DNA of 64,000 bases from Clavibacter michiganensis subsp. tessellarius (GCF_021922985.1 NZ_CP040788.1:2046001-2110000), one strand, 5' to 3'. Counted from the first letter of the stretch, positions 1-8,317 are shown. A program made the numbers and translations. Notes: generated by a model from the letters alone, not told the origin.

Positions 1-503
1 CCATCCGGCTCCGCTACGGCGACGCGCGCGACGTGCTGGGGCGGCTGCCGCAGGGGCTCCGCGGATCCGTCGACCTCGTCGTGACGGACGTCTTCAGCGG
101 CGCCCGCACCCCCGCCCACATCACGAGCCGCGAGTTCCACGCGGAGGCGGCCTCGTTCCTCGCGCCCGGCGGGATCATGACCGTCAACGTCGCCGACGGG
201 CACGGGCTCGCGTTCGCGCGCGGCCAGGCCGCGACCATCCGGGACGTCCTGCCGCACGTCGCCGCGCTGGCCGAGACGCAGGTCCTCAAGGGCCGCCGCT
301 TCGGCAACGTGGTGTTCGCGGCGTCGGCCACGCCGCTCCCGTTCGACTTCGTGCCGCGCCTGCTCGCGGGCGGCCCGCACCCCGCCAAGGTCGTCGAGGG
401 CCGCGAGCTCGCCGACTTCATCGCGGGCGCGTCCGTCGTCACCGACGCCACGGCCGTGCCGTCCCCCTCCCCCGCCCGCAGCGTCTTCCAGACGAGGCCC
501 TGA
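1..503 (+). CDS. Spermidine synthase-like protein, 3' part only
   Basis: The gene enters from the left edge, so its start is missing; about 166 codons remain, ending in TGA. The visible part looks like the C-terminal half of a spermidine synthase / aminopropyltransferase-like Rossmann fold: DLVVTDVFSG (acidic residue that contacts the aminopropyl donor in the family) followed by the segment FLAPGGIMTVNVADG, typical of the strand-helix after it. Actinobacterial relatives are often spermidine-synthase-like proteins of unknown substrate rather than true polyamine enzymes. The last 20 residues are Pro/Ser/Ala rich. The sugar dehydrogenase gene follows after 46 bp on the same strand. Confidence 0.75.
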   Translation, partial: IRLRYGDARDVLGRLPQGLRGSVDLVVTDVFSGARTPAHITSREFHAEAASFLAPGGIMTVNVADGHGLAFARGQAATIRDVLPHVAALAETQVLKGRRFGNVVFAASATPLPFDFVPRLLAGGPHPAKVVEGRELADFIAGASVVTDATAVPSPSPARSVFQTRP

Positions 504-549
504 CCGGGCACCCCCGGGCGACGTCGCCCGCCGATCCACCGGAGTCCCC

Positions 550-1734
550 ATGAACCGCCGCTCCCGCACCCGCCCGGCGCGCGTCGCCGCGCTCGGGTTC
601 GCCGCCCTCGTCGCGCTGACGGGCTGCACGAACGACGACGGGTCGCCCGTGGACGTGCGCGCGACGGAGCCGCCCGCGCCCGCCCCCACCAGCACCGACG
701 CCGCACCGGCGGGCGTCGCGCCGTCGGGCACCCCGTCCGCGATCACGACGGGCCTCGTGTCGCCGTGGTCGACCGCCGAGCTGCCGTCGGGCGCGCTGCT
801 CATCAGCGAGCGCGACACGGCGCGCATCGTCGAGGTGCTCGGCGACGGGACGACGCGCACGGCCGGCACGGTCGCGGGCGTCGGACCGCTCGGCGAGGGC
901 GGGCTGCTCGGGATCGCGGTGCGCGAGGCCGAGGGCGCCACGCAGCTGTACGCGTACCTGACGAGCCCCACCGACAACCGCATCGTCCGCATGGACGTCA
1001 CGGGCGAGCCGGGATCGCTCGGGCTCGGCCCGGCGGAGGACGTCGTGACGGGGATCCCGCGCGACGCGAACCACAACGGCGGCCGCATCGCGTTCGGCCC
1101 CGACGGCATGCTCTACGCGACCACGGGCGACGCGGACCTCCGCGATGCGGCGCAGGACCCGATCTCGCTCGCCGGCAAGATCCTCCGCCTCACGCCCGAC
1201 GGGCAGGGCGCCCCCGACAACCCGACGCCCGGCTCGCCCGTCTACTCGCTCGGGCACCGGAACCCGCAGGGCATCGCGTGGGACGCCGAGGGCAACCTCT
1301 GGTCCGCCGAGTTCGGGCAGGACACCTGGGACGAGCTGAACCTCATCGTGCCCGGCGGCAACTACGGCTGGCCGGTCGTGGAGGGCGCGACCGACGACCC
1401 CGCCGACGACGGCTACGTCGACCCCGTGCGGCAGTGGGCCACCGACGACGCGAGCCCGAGCGGCATCGCGGTCGCGGGCGACACGATCTTCATGGCGGGC
1501 CTCGGCGGCCAGCGCCTGTGGGTCATCCGGCCGGGCGCCGTGGTCACCGACCCTATCCCCGACGACCGCGTGACCGAGTTCTACACGCGCGAGTTCGGCC
1601 GGATCCGCGACGTGCAGGCCGCGCCCGACGGCTCGCTGCGCATGCTCACGAACAACACCGACGGACGCGGCACGCCGCGGGACGGCGACGACAAGCTGCT
1701 CCGGGTCGAGCTCATGCCGATCCAGGCGGGATAA
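550..1734 (+). CDS. PQQ-type glucose/sorbosone dehydrogenase lipoprotein
   Basis: 394 aa. N-terminus is a lipoprotein signal peptide: Arg-rich start, hydrophobic core, lipobox LTGC with the acceptor at Cys26. A low-complexity Pro/Ala/Thr linker (about 27-60) precedes a six-bladed beta-propeller of the glucose/sorbosone dehydrogenase family. Family motifs visible are PWSTAELPSGALLISERD, GEGGLLGIAV, NHNGGRIAFGPDGMLYATTGD, GHRNPQGIAW and GGNYGWPVVEG. The protein is expected on the outer face of the membrane, oxidising aldose sugars with PQQ; whether this strain makes PQQ cannot be seen here. The ATG at 550 follows an ACCGGAG ribosome site. Sure of the family, unsure of the substrate. Confidence 0.88.
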   Translation: MNRRSRTRPARVAALGFAALVALTGCTNDDGSPVDVRATEPPAPAPTSTDAAPAGVAPSGTPSAITTGLVSPWSTAELPSGALLISERDTARIVEVLGDGTTRTAGTVAGVGPLGEGGLLGIAVREAEGATQLYAYLTSPTDNRIVRMDVTGEPGSLGLGPAEDVVTGIPRDANHNGGRIAFGPDGMLYATTGDADLRDAAQDPISLAGKILRLTPDGQGAPDNPTPGSPVYSLGHRNPQGIAWDAEGNLWSAEFGQDTWDELNLIVPGGNYGWPVVEGATDDPADDGYVDPVRQWATDDASPSGIAVAGDTIFMAGLGGQRLWVIRPGAVVTDPIPDDRVTEFYTREFGRIRDVQAAPDGSLRMLTNNTDGRGTPRDGDDKLLRVELMPIQAG

Positions 1735-1735
1735 T
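1730..1735 (+). promoter_or_regulatory. Candidate -10 (GATAAT) for the TPR gene
   Basis: GATAAT overlaps the stop codon of the sugar dehydrogenase gene and lies 9 bp before the GTG start at 1745. In an actinobacterium this spacing fits a transcript starting at or within a few bases of the start codon. No convincing -35 is visible. Confidence 0.35.
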
Positions 1736-1744
1736 CTCTTCCTC

Positions 1745-2275
1745 GTGACAGGCACCGCGATCATCATCGGCTACGACAGGGACACCCTCCGGGAGAAGGT
1801 GGACCTGCGGGCGGCCGGCGAGCGCCTGGACGAGCTCGAGAACCTCCGCAGCCTCTCCGCCATCACCGAGAAGGTGGCGCTCCTGCGCATGCTCGGCCGG
1901 CTCGACGAGGCGTGGGACATGGCGAACGCCGCGGTCCGCCAGGCGCGCTTCACGGGCGACCGGGAGACGCTGCTCGCGTGCCGCATCCGCCGCGCCCAGG
2001 TGCAGCAGTACCAGGGCAAGCTCGACATCGCGCTCCAGGACCTCGGCGGCTGCGTCGACGAGGCCCGCGCGCACGAGTGGTACGCGCTGGAGGCCTTCGC
2101 GCTGCAGCACCGCGGCAAGGTGCACTTCGACCGCGGCGACTACCGCCACGCCCTCTCCGACTTCGAGGACGCGTACACGCTCCGCACCCGCGAGGGCCTG
2201 CCCAGCGACCAGCTCGAGAGCTCGGCGCTCGCGATCGACGTCGCCAAGGAGCGCATCGCCGCCCAGCCCGCGTGA
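1745..2275 (+). CDS. Tetratricopeptide-like protein
   Basis: 176 aa, GTG start 10 bp after the previous stop. Composition is helical and amphipathic with TPR-like spacing: blocks such as MLGRLDEAWDMANAAVRQAR, YQGKLDIALQDLGGCVDEAR and DRGDYRHALSDFEDAYTLR match the W-LG-Y-A-P logic of tetratricopeptide hairpins, about four units. No signal peptide or membrane segment. TPR proteins are scaffolds for protein contacts; the partner is unknown. It lies first in a run with the SprT-like and CGNR genes (36 bp gap, then a 4-bp overlap). Confidence 0.7.
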   Translation: MTGTAIIIGYDRDTLREKVDLRAAGERLDELENLRSLSAITEKVALLRMLGRLDEAWDMANAAVRQARFTGDRETLLACRIRRAQVQQYQGKLDIALQDLGGCVDEARAHEWYALEAFALQHRGKVHFDRGDYRHALSDFEDAYTLRTREGLPSDQLESSALAIDVAKERIAAQPA

Positions 2276-2311
2276 TGGGCCCCCTCCTCCCCCGGCCGTC
2301 GGCGGCCGGCC

Positions 2312-2824
2312 GTGGCTGACCTCGCCCGGGTGCGGATCTGGGCCGAGGCCTTGATCGCGCTGCACCTCGACCCGTCGTGGACCTTCGCGTTCGACCACGC
2401 CCGCACGCGCGCGGGCGCCTGCCACTACGGCGAGAAGCGCATCACGGTGTCGCGGCACCTGGCGGGGCGGTTCGAGGACGACGAGATCCACCAGGTTCTG
2501 CTGCACGAGGTCGCGCACGCGCTCGCCGGATCCGGCGCGGGCCACGGCCCGAGGTGGAAGGTCACGGCCGCCGAGCTCGGCTACGAGGGGTCGCGGCTGC
2601 ACTCGGGCGCCGTCGCCGAGGAGCTCGCGCCCTGGGTGGGCGCGTGCCCGGCGGGCCACGCGCACTTCCGCTACCGGAAGCCGACCCGGCCGCTCGCCTG
2701 CGGGCTGTGCTCGAAGCGGTTCGACCGGGCGCACCTCATCGCGTGGACGAAGCGCGAGGTGCCGTCGGGCGCCGCGGCCTCGGCGTCCGCCCGCTCCGCC
2801 GCCGGGCGCGAGGGCGCCGCATGA
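2312..2824 (+). CDS. SprT-like zinc metalloprotein
   Basis: 170 aa, GTG start. The zincin motif HEVAH (65-69) with a third ligand candidate His78 in GAGHGPRWK is the SprT arrangement, where W/K follow the third His. A C-terminal zinc ribbon is suggested by Cys112, His116, Cys130 and Cys133. In eukaryotes SprT-like (Spartan) proteases cut DNA-protein crosslinks; bacterial SprT proteins are poorly characterised, so a DNA-repair role is inference only. Stop TGA overlaps the ATG of the next gene (ATGA at 2821), so the two are probably translated together. Residues after 145 are a Ser/Ala-rich tail. Confidence 0.8.
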   Translation: MADLARVRIWAEALIALHLDPSWTFAFDHARTRAGACHYGEKRITVSRHLAGRFEDDEIHQVLLHEVAHALAGSGAGHGPRWKVTAAELGYEGSRLHSGAVAEELAPWVGACPAGHAHFRYRKPTRPLACGLCSKRFDRAHLIAWTKREVPSGAAASASARSAAGREGAA

Positions 2825-3540
2825 GCCGGGCGCCGGGATCCGAGCGGCCGACGGGCCAGTGGATCGACGACCCGGACGGCCTGCGCTGGTTCCTCGACAC
2901 GGGCGCCGTGAGCCTCGACCTCGCCTACACGGGCGCGCTCGGGGATCCGGAGCCGCGCGAGACGCTGCCCGACGCGGCCGCGCTCGGCGCATGGCTGAGC
3001 GAGCACCTCGCGCCCGTCTCGGAGCCGGGCGAGCGCGACGTCGCGGACGCCCGGACGCTCCGGCAGGCCATCGGCGACATCGCGGCGGCCATCGCCGACG
3101 GCCGGGACCCCGCGCCGCGCGACGTCGACGTGCTCAACCTCTACGCCGCGACGCCGGACCTCCCGCCCGCGCTCGACGGCGGATCCCGCCAGGCCGGCCG
3201 CGCGCTCGCCCGGCCCGCGCAGGCGCTCGCGTCGGCGGCGCGCGACGCGGTGGCGGTGTTCGGGGCGGGATCCGAGCGGATCCACCGCTGCTCGGCCGAC
3301 GACTGCACCGTGCTCTACCTGGACACGACGCGCTCGGGCACCCGCCGGTGGTGCTCGATGCGACGCTGCGGCAACCGCGCCAAGGTGCGCGCCCACCGCG
3401 CGCGGCAGCTCCGGGAGCGGCGGACCGGGGTCCCGGCCCGCGTGGCTCCCGTCCGGCCGGCGACCCCGGCGGAGGCCGCACCCGTCCCCGTCCCCGGGGA
3501 CGACGACGGCCCGGGAGCCGGAGCCCCCGAGCCGTCGTGA
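2821..3540 (+). CDS. ABATE / CGNR zinc-finger protein
   Basis: 239 aa, ATG overlapping the stop of the SprT-like gene. The N-terminal about 140 residues match the ABATE domain style (WFLDTGAVSLDLAYTGAL). The C-terminus holds the zinc finger Cys157, Cys162, Cys178, Cys183 with the signature CGNR at 183-186 followed by a basic helix KVRAHRAR. This architecture is typical of actinobacterial stress-induced putative transcription regulators. The last 45 residues are Pro/Ala-rich and probably disordered. Convergent with the DUF427 gene, 10 bp apart. Confidence 0.85.
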   Translation: MSRAPGSERPTGQWIDDPDGLRWFLDTGAVSLDLAYTGALGDPEPRETLPDAAALGAWLSEHLAPVSEPGERDVADARTLRQAIGDIAAAIADGRDPAPRDVDVLNLYAATPDLPPALDGGSRQAGRALARPAQALASAARDAVAVFGAGSERIHRCSADDCTVLYLDTTRSGTRRWCSMRRCGNRAKVRAHRARQLRERRTGVPARVAPVRPATPAEAAPVPVPGDDDGPGAGAPEPS

Positions 3541-3542
3541 CG

Positions 3543-3569
3543 GGTCCGCGTCACTCGCTGACGCGGACC
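3543..3569. terminator. Bidirectional hairpin terminator
   Basis: Perfect 11-bp stem GGTCCGCGTCA / TGACGCGGACC with a 5-nt loop. It sits at the convergent junction of the CGNR gene and the DUF427 gene and overlaps the last codons and stop of DUF427. No T-run on either side, as usual in this GC range. Confidence 0.65.
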
Positions 3570-3853
3570 TCCTTCCAGAACGCGACGTAGCCGCTGTAGT
3601 CGCGGCCGACGCGGTCGAACGACGACGGGATGGGCGTCGGGTACGACCACGCGCGGTCCTGCAGCACGGTGTCGCCGTCCTTGACGGAGTAGTACTGCGT
3701 GTCGCCCTTCCACGGGCAGTGGTACGGGGTGGCGGTCTCCGCGAGGAGCGACATGTCGACGCTCTGGGGCGGGAAGTACCAGTTGCCCTCGATCTCGATG
3801 AGGTCGTCCTTGGGAGCCTCGGCGACGGTGACGCCGTTCAGCAGTGCCTTCAT
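3551..3853 (-). CDS. DUF427 family protein
   Basis: 100 aa. Start chosen at the ATG at 3853 because AGGAAAGG lies 7-8 bp upstream and the family begins here (MKALLNGVTVAEA). Typical DUF427 features: EIEGNWYFPPQSVD, then TPYHCPWKGDTQYYSV, then DRAWSYPTPIPS, then GYVAFWK. The fold is a small beta-tent; no reaction is established. No signal peptide. Single-gene unit that converges with the CGNR gene. Confidence 0.85.
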   Translation of the reverse strand: MKALLNGVTVAEAPKDDLIEIEGNWYFPPQSVDMSLLAETATPYHCPWKGDTQYYSVKDGDTVLQDRAWSYPTPIPSSFDRVGRDYSGYVAFWKEVRVSE

Positions 3854-3980
3854 GGGGTGCCTTTCCTGACGATGCGTGCGTCGCGCGGGCGGCGGCGCCT
3901 GGAACAGGGGAACACGCGCGACCGGGAGCCTGTTCCCGCGGCGGCCGACGGCGTCGCGATCCGGCCAGGGCGGGCCGGGC

Positions 3981-4078
3981 GTCGCGGCGGCCCGGCGGAG
4001 CGGGCGTCGCGGGCCGACGTCGCGGCGGCCCGGCGGACCAGGCAACCCGGCGGATCAGACGGCCCGGCGGATCAGGCG
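3981..4078. repeat. Degenerate GC-rich direct repeats
   Basis: GTCGCGGCGGCCCGGCGGA occurs exactly at 3981 and 4019; shorter copies CCCGGCGGATCAG follow at about 4047 and 4063. It fills most of the space downstream of the ComB-like gene (stop 4072) and in front of the DUF427 gene. No function visible. Confidence 0.6.
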
Positions 4079-4662
4079 TCGCGGTGGAGGCGGTGCACGA
4101 CCACGTCGGCGGGACCCGCGGCGAGCGCCCCGGCGACGAGCCCGTCGTGCCCCGCGGCGTCGAGCCGGCGGGCGGAGACGCTCGCGGTCACGAGGTGCCC
4201 CACGGCCGGCCGGAGCTGCTGGTAGGCGGCGCAGGCGACGGCGGCCTCGGGCGACGTGGCGTCGATCCCCAGGGCGGCGAGCGCGTCGACCACGGCACCC
4301 GCGGCGAGCTGGTCCTCGGCGCACGCGCGCCAGGATCCGTCGGCCTCGACCGCGCCCGCGGCCACGACGGCCACGTATGCCCGGCGGCCGAGCGCGGTCT
4401 GGAGGGCGAGGATCCAGTCGGCGACGGCCGGGGCGTCCGCGAGGCCGGCGCTCACGACGGCCGGGCGCGCGGGCATGGTCGCGAGGACCTCCTCGCGGCG
4501 GGCGACGGTGGGCGGCGGCACGGACGGCAGCGCGTCCACCCAGACGATGACGTCGGCACCGGTCGCGATGCGCCGGGCCCCGGCCACGCCGCCGTCCAAC
4601 CGGACCTGGTAGCGGGCCTGCGTCGACGGGTCGGGGTGCGCGGCGTCAGCGGAGGAGGTCAC
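4072..4662 (-). CDS. ComB-like (2-phosphosulfolactate phosphatase family) protein
   Basis: 196 aa, GTG start at 4662. DVIVWVDAL near residue 37 resembles the Asp-containing strand of 2-phosphosulfolactate phosphatases (ComB), and the later GRRAYVAVVAAG ... EDQLAAGAVVDAL ... PAVGHLVTASVSARRL follows the order of that family. No coenzyme M or sulfolactate genes are nearby, so the substrate is probably different. Its start overlaps the end of the EVE gene by 17 bp, indicating one transcript. Assignment rests on motif order only. Confidence 0.55.
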   Translation of the reverse strand: MTSSADAAHPDPSTQARYQVRLDGGVAGARRIATGADVIVWVDALPSVPPPTVARREEVLATMPARPAVVSAGLADAPAVADWILALQTALGRRAYVAVVAAGAVEADGSWRACAEDQLAAGAVVDALAALGIDATSPEAAVACAAYQQLRPAVGHLVTASVSARRLDAAGHDGLVAGALAAGPADVVVHRLHRDA

Positions 4663-5146
4663 GATCCGATGCTACGGGCGTCCACGGACCGGATCCTCCG
4701 CGGATGACGCGGCGCGACGGCTCGGGCGCCCCGCGGCGCATCGCCTGCCGGATCACCTCGAAGTCGTCGCGCGTGATCTCGAGGAGCCCCGGCGCGAGCT
4801 TCCGGCCCCACTCGAGGGAGTCGCGCGTGAAGTCGAGCACGGGGACGAGCGGGCGGATGGGCGCGTCGACCGCGCCGAGGTCCCAGTCCATCCGGCGGCG
4901 CCACGGCCGCCACTCGCCCACGCGGCCCTGGTACGGCGCGGCGTCGGCGACCCGGCCGATCGCGGTGAAGGAGCGGAGGAGCTGCCCGTCGGGGTACGAC
5001 TCGCGCGGCGAGTAGTAGACGAAGCCGTCGGCCTCGCCGAGCCGCTCGACGGGCTCGCGGGCGCCGCGGTTGACCTGCGCGATGCCGAGGTCCAGGCCGT
5101 CGAGCACGCGGTCGCGGGAGACGACGCCCACCCAGTACCTGATCAT
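4646..5146 (-). CDS. EVE domain protein
   Basis: 166 aa, ATG at 5146. Begins MIRYWVGVVSRDRV, with FVYYSPRES and LRSFTAIGRVADAAPYQ further in: the EVE (PUA-like) fold that binds modified bases in nucleic acids. The C-terminal half (LDFTRDSLEWG, LLEITRDDFEVIRQAM) also follows EVE proteins. It could read a modified base in RNA or DNA, but nothing nearby names the target. No restriction or methyltransferase gene is adjacent. Upstream gene of a two-gene unit with the ComB-like gene. Confidence 0.75.
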   Translation of the reverse strand: MIRYWVGVVSRDRVLDGLDLGIAQVNRGAREPVERLGEADGFVYYSPRESYPDGQLLRSFTAIGRVADAAPYQGRVGEWRPWRRRMDWDLGAVDAPIRPLVPVLDFTRDSLEWGRKLAPGLLEITRDDFEVIRQAMRRGAPEPSRRVIRGGSGPWTPVASDRDLLR

Positions 5147-5215
5147 GTCCGTCCCATCCTGTCCCACCGCGGACGGGCGGCGGGCACGCCCAGCCGCGCG
5201 GAGCACACTGGGGGC

Positions 5216-5773
5216 ATGCGCGTGCTGCTGAAGACCATCCTCGACTGCGATCCCGACGCCGCCTGGCGCGCGCTCCACTCGCCCACCGTGATGCGGGAGG
5301 TCGCGGGCCCGCTCGTCGACTTCGTGCCGCTGGAGGACGGCGGCTTCCCCACCAGCTGGGACGGCCGCGAGCACGTCGCCGCGATGCAGACCGGGCCGTT
5401 CACGGCCGGCCGCCAGAGCATCCGCCTCCGCGACATGAAGCCGCGCGTCGAGGGCGTGCGCATCGTGCGCGACGACGGCCACGGGCTCTCCGGCCTCATG
5501 TCCATCCCCACGAGCATGCGGCACAGCATGGCCGTCTCCGCGGATCCCGCCGGCCCCGACGCCGACGGCCGCGTCAAGACGCTCTTCCGCGACCAGCTCG
5601 AGTTCGAGGCCGGGCTCCTCGGCCCCGCGATGTGGCCGACCTTCTGGGCCTTCTGGCAGTGGCGCGCGTTCCGGCTGCGCCAGCTCGCGCCGACGTGGGC
5701 GTACGACTGGGAGCCGGACACCGAGGACGACGCGGAAGCTACCGCCGACGGCGCGGGCGTGTCCGCCGCCTGA
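5216..5773 (+). CDS. Conserved hypothetical, SRPBCC-like
   Basis: 185 aa, ATG at 5216. The start MRVLLKTILDCDPDAAWRAL and the following strand/helix pattern resemble SRPBCC (START-like) ligand-binding proteins, where the first strand is followed by a short helix over the cavity. A Trp-rich segment WPTFWAFWQWRAFRLRQL lies near 140-160. No catalytic motif, signal peptide or membrane helix. The function is not recognised. It is followed by the DUF1684 gene after 53 bp. Confidence 0.6.
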   Translation: MRVLLKTILDCDPDAAWRALHSPTVMREVAGPLVDFVPLEDGGFPTSWDGREHVAAMQTGPFTAGRQSIRLRDMKPRVEGVRIVRDDGHGLSGLMSIPTSMRHSMAVSADPAGPDADGRVKTLFRDQLEFEAGLLGPAMWPTFWAFWQWRAFRLRQLAPTWAYDWEPDTEDDAEATADGAGVSAA

Positions 5774-5814
5774 CGACCGCCTCGTCGGCCGGGCGCCGCG
5801 CGCGGCCCGACGCG

Positions 5815-5820
5815 TACGGT
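5815..5820 (+). promoter_or_regulatory. Candidate -10 (TACGGT), leaderless start
   Basis: TACGGT ends 6 bp before the ATG of the DUF1684 gene, with no ribosome site between them. This is the spacing expected of a leaderless actinobacterial transcript. Confidence 0.35.
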
Positions 5821-5826
5821 GTCCCC

Positions 5827-6474
5827 ATGCCCTCCGCCGAGACCGCCCTCCACGTCGCCGACTGGCGCCGCCGCACGCACGAGATGTACGCGGAGGTGCG
5901 CTGGGTCGCGCAGACGGATCCCGCGGCCGCGCACGCGCTCTGGCGCCGGACCCGCGACGACATGTTCCGCAGCCACCCGGCCACGCCCCTCCTGCCCGAG
6001 CACCGCGCGGACTTCGACCGGCTCGACGTGGCCGACTACGACCCGGCCTGGCGGTTCGAGTTGGAGATCCACGACGACCGCGGCGAGGAGCGCCACGAGG
6101 TCGAGACGGGCACCGACGGCGTCGTCCCGTTCGAGCTGCTCGGATCCGTGCACCTCCCCGCCGCCGAGGGCCGCGACGCCGGCAGCCTCGACGTCTGGCG
6201 CCTCGCCAGCTACGGCGGCGGCCTGCACCTGCCCGTGAAGGACGCGTCGCACCGGCGCGCGGGCGGCACCTACGGGGGCGGCCGCTACCTGCTCGACACG
6301 GTGAAGGGATCCGACCTCGGCCCGGGCGCCCCGGGCTCGATCGTGGTCGACCTCAACTTCGCCTACAACCCCTCCTGCGCCTACGACCCGGAGTGGGCGT
6401 GCCCCCTCGCGCCTGCCGGGAACGTGCTCGGCTTCGAGGTGCCCGTGGGCGAGATGGGCTACCTCCCGAGCTGA
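5827..6474 (+). CDS. DUF1684 family protein
   Basis: 215 aa, ATG at 5827. Strongly conserved DUF1684 blocks are visible: GGTYGGGRYLLDTVKG and NFAYNPSCAYDPEWACPLAP, with a preceding RLASYGGGLHLPVKDA. The family is widespread and uncharacterised; the Cys/Tyr/Asn-rich block looks like a binding or active site, which is inference. No signal peptide. The start lacks a Shine-Dalgarno sequence but carries a TANNNT hexamer 6 bp upstream. Confidence 0.88.
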   Translation: MPSAETALHVADWRRRTHEMYAEVRWVAQTDPAAAHALWRRTRDDMFRSHPATPLLPEHRADFDRLDVADYDPAWRFELEIHDDRGEERHEVETGTDGVVPFELLGSVHLPAAEGRDAGSLDVWRLASYGGGLHLPVKDASHRRAGGTYGGGRYLLDTVKGSDLGPGAPGSIVVDLNFAYNPSCAYDPEWACPLAPAGNVLGFEVPVGEMGYLPS

Positions 6475-6709
6475 CCTGCTACGGTGGGGGCACTTGCGAG
6501 CACATCACCGTGCTCCCTGCGTCGAGAGAACGCGTTCCCTCCTCGCCCCGATCAGATCGCCGCACAGGCCGACGGGGTCGAGTGACATCTTTCTTACGGC
6601 GAACGGATGCGCCCATCGGCGCCTTCGCCATCCTCCGCTTCCGTGCGTCGTCGCACCTCCCGAGAACGCACGTCGGGGCGGACACCTGCCTGGAAAGGCG
6701 AACCCCCCT
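6475..6709 (+). other. Intergenic leader of the DEAD-box helicase gene
   Basis: 235 bp between the DUF1684 stop and the helicase ATG. It starts with a short hairpin (GAGCAC at 6498, GTGCTC ending 6515), a possible weak terminator of the upstream gene. The rest is slightly less GC-rich (a patch near 6585-6600 reads CATCTTTCTTACGG). A long untranslated leader is common for cold- or stress-induced RNA helicases, but no known riboswitch or cold-shock element was recognised. Confidence 0.4.
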
Positions 6710-8254
6710 ATGTCCACTGACACCTTCGGCGCGCTCGGCGTGCCCGCCCCCCTCGTCTCCGCCTTGACGGCAAACGGCATCACGACGCCGTTCCCCATCC
6801 AGGTCGACACGCTCCCCGACACGCTGAACGGCCGCGACGTCCTCGGCCGCGGCAAGACGGGCTCCGGCAAGACGCTCGCGTTCGCCATCCCGATGATCGC
6901 GCGCCTCGGCGGCGGCCTCGCCGGCGGCCGTCGTCGCCCGGGCCGCCCGCTCGGCCTCATCCTCGCGCCGACCCGCGAGCTCGCCACGCAGATCACGGCC
7001 GCCATGGCGCCGCTGGCCGAGGCCTACAACCTCACCACCACGACGATCTTCGGCGGCGTCTCGCAGCAGCGCCAGGTCGCGGCCCTCAAGGCCGGCGTCG
7101 ACGTGGTCGTCGCGTGCCCCGGCCGCCTCGAGGACCTCATGAAGCAGGGCTTCGTGAACCTCGACGCCGTGGAGATCACCGTCCTCGACGAGGCCGACCA
7201 CATGGCCGACCTGGGCTTCCTGCCCGTCGTCACGCGGATCCTCGACAAGACCCCGAACACCGGCCAGCGCATGCTGTTCTCCGCCACGCTCGACAACGGC
7301 GTGGACAAGCTCGTGCGCCGCTACCTGCACGACCAGGTGCTGCACTCCGTCGACGAGGCGAACTCGCCCGTCGCGGCCATGACGCACCACGTGTTCGAGG
7401 CGACCGACGTCGAGGCCAAGCGCCTCCTCGTGCAGAAGCTCGCGTCCGGCTCCGGCCGCCGCATCCTCTTCATGCGCACCAAGCACCACGCGAAGAAGCT
7501 CGCGAAGCAGCTCACCGACTCGGGCATCCCGTCGGTGGACCTGCACGGCAACCTCTCGCAGGTCGCCCGCGACCGCAACCTCGCGGCCTTCGCGGCCGGC
7601 GACGTCAAGGTCCTCGTGGCCACCGACGTCGCGGCGCGCGGCGTGCACGTCGACGACATCGAGCTCGTGATCCACGTCGACCCGCCGGCCGAGCACAAGG
7701 CGTACCTGCACCGCTCGGGCCGCACGGCGCGCGCCGGCTCCGCGGGCGACGTCGTCACGATCATGCTGCCGGCGCAGCGCAAGGACGTGCAGCTCCTGAT
7801 GCGCAAGGCCGACATCCACGTCACGCCGCAGCAGGTCACCGAGTCCTCCCACGCCGTGGCCGAGCTGACGGGCGCCGTCGCGGCGTACGTGAAGCCCGCG
7901 CCCCGCGAGACGAAGTCGGTCCGCGAGACCACCCAGCGCCAGTCGCAGGGCGGCCGCGCGAACGGCGGCGGACGCTCGCAGGGCGCCAACGCGCAGCGCA
8001 AGCGCGCGGCCCGCGACGGCGCGCCCGTCGGCGGCGGTCGCCGCGAGGGCGCGGCATCGGGTCGCCGCGACGGCGCCGCATCGGGCGGACAGCGCGGCGG
8101 CACGCCCCGCACGTTCAGCACCTCCTCCGAGGGCTTCGGCGGCGGCTCGTCCGCCGCTCCCTCGCGTCCCCGCCAGGACCGCCCCGCGGCCTCCGGCGGC
8201 GCCGCGGCCGGCGGTCGTGCGCGCACGCACCGCCGCGTCTCCAGCGGACGCTAG
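6710..8254 (+). CDS. DEAD-box ATP-dependent RNA helicase
   Basis: 514 aa. Start at ATG 6710 (MSTDTFGALGVPAPLVSAL), where the DEAD-box N-terminus begins; GGAAAGG lies 12 bp upstream. Motifs in order: Q-motif TPFPIQ (26-31), motif I GKTGSGKT (48-55), PTRELA, DEAD in VLDEADHMADLGF, SAT in LFSATLD, and HRSGRTARAG. The C-terminal 110 residues are a Gly/Arg/Ser/Gln-rich tail typical of RNA-binding extensions (RhlE/DeaD-like). Role: unwinding RNA duplexes in ribosome assembly or mRNA decay. It is a single-gene unit closed by a strong hairpin. Confidence 0.93.
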   Translation: MSTDTFGALGVPAPLVSALTANGITTPFPIQVDTLPDTLNGRDVLGRGKTGSGKTLAFAIPMIARLGGGLAGGRRRPGRPLGLILAPTRELATQITAAMAPLAEAYNLTTTTIFGGVSQQRQVAALKAGVDVVVACPGRLEDLMKQGFVNLDAVEITVLDEADHMADLGFLPVVTRILDKTPNTGQRMLFSATLDNGVDKLVRRYLHDQVLHSVDEANSPVAAMTHHVFEATDVEAKRLLVQKLASGSGRRILFMRTKHHAKKLAKQLTDSGIPSVDLHGNLSQVARDRNLAAFAAGDVKVLVATDVAARGVHVDDIELVIHVDPPAEHKAYLHRSGRTARAGSAGDVVTIMLPAQRKDVQLLMRKADIHVTPQQVTESSHAVAELTGAVAAYVKPAPRETKSVRETTQRQSQGGRANGGGRSQGANAQRKRAARDGAPVGGGRREGAASGRRDGAASGGQRGGTPRTFSTSSEGFGGGSSAAPSRPRQDRPAASGGAAAGGRARTHRRVSSGR

Positions 8255-8290
8255 ACCGCACGGCGCGCCGCGCGCGCCGGCATGGCATCG

Positions 8291-8317
8291 AGGGCCCCCG
8301 TCGACGACGGGGGCCCT
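8291..8317 (+). terminator. Hairpin terminator of the helicase gene
   Basis: Perfect 12-bp stem AGGGCCCCCGTC / GACGGGGGCCCT with a 3-nt loop, 37 bp after the helicase stop. No U-tract follows. Confidence 0.75.

Noticed and set aside
4072..4662. Coenzyme M / sulfolactate pathway
   Set aside because: Only a ComB-like fold is present; no ComA or ComC neighbours, so the pathway is not supported.
6475..6709. Riboswitch or cold-shock element in the helicase leader
   Set aside because: No known riboswitch core or cold-shock box recognised; only one 6-bp hairpin.
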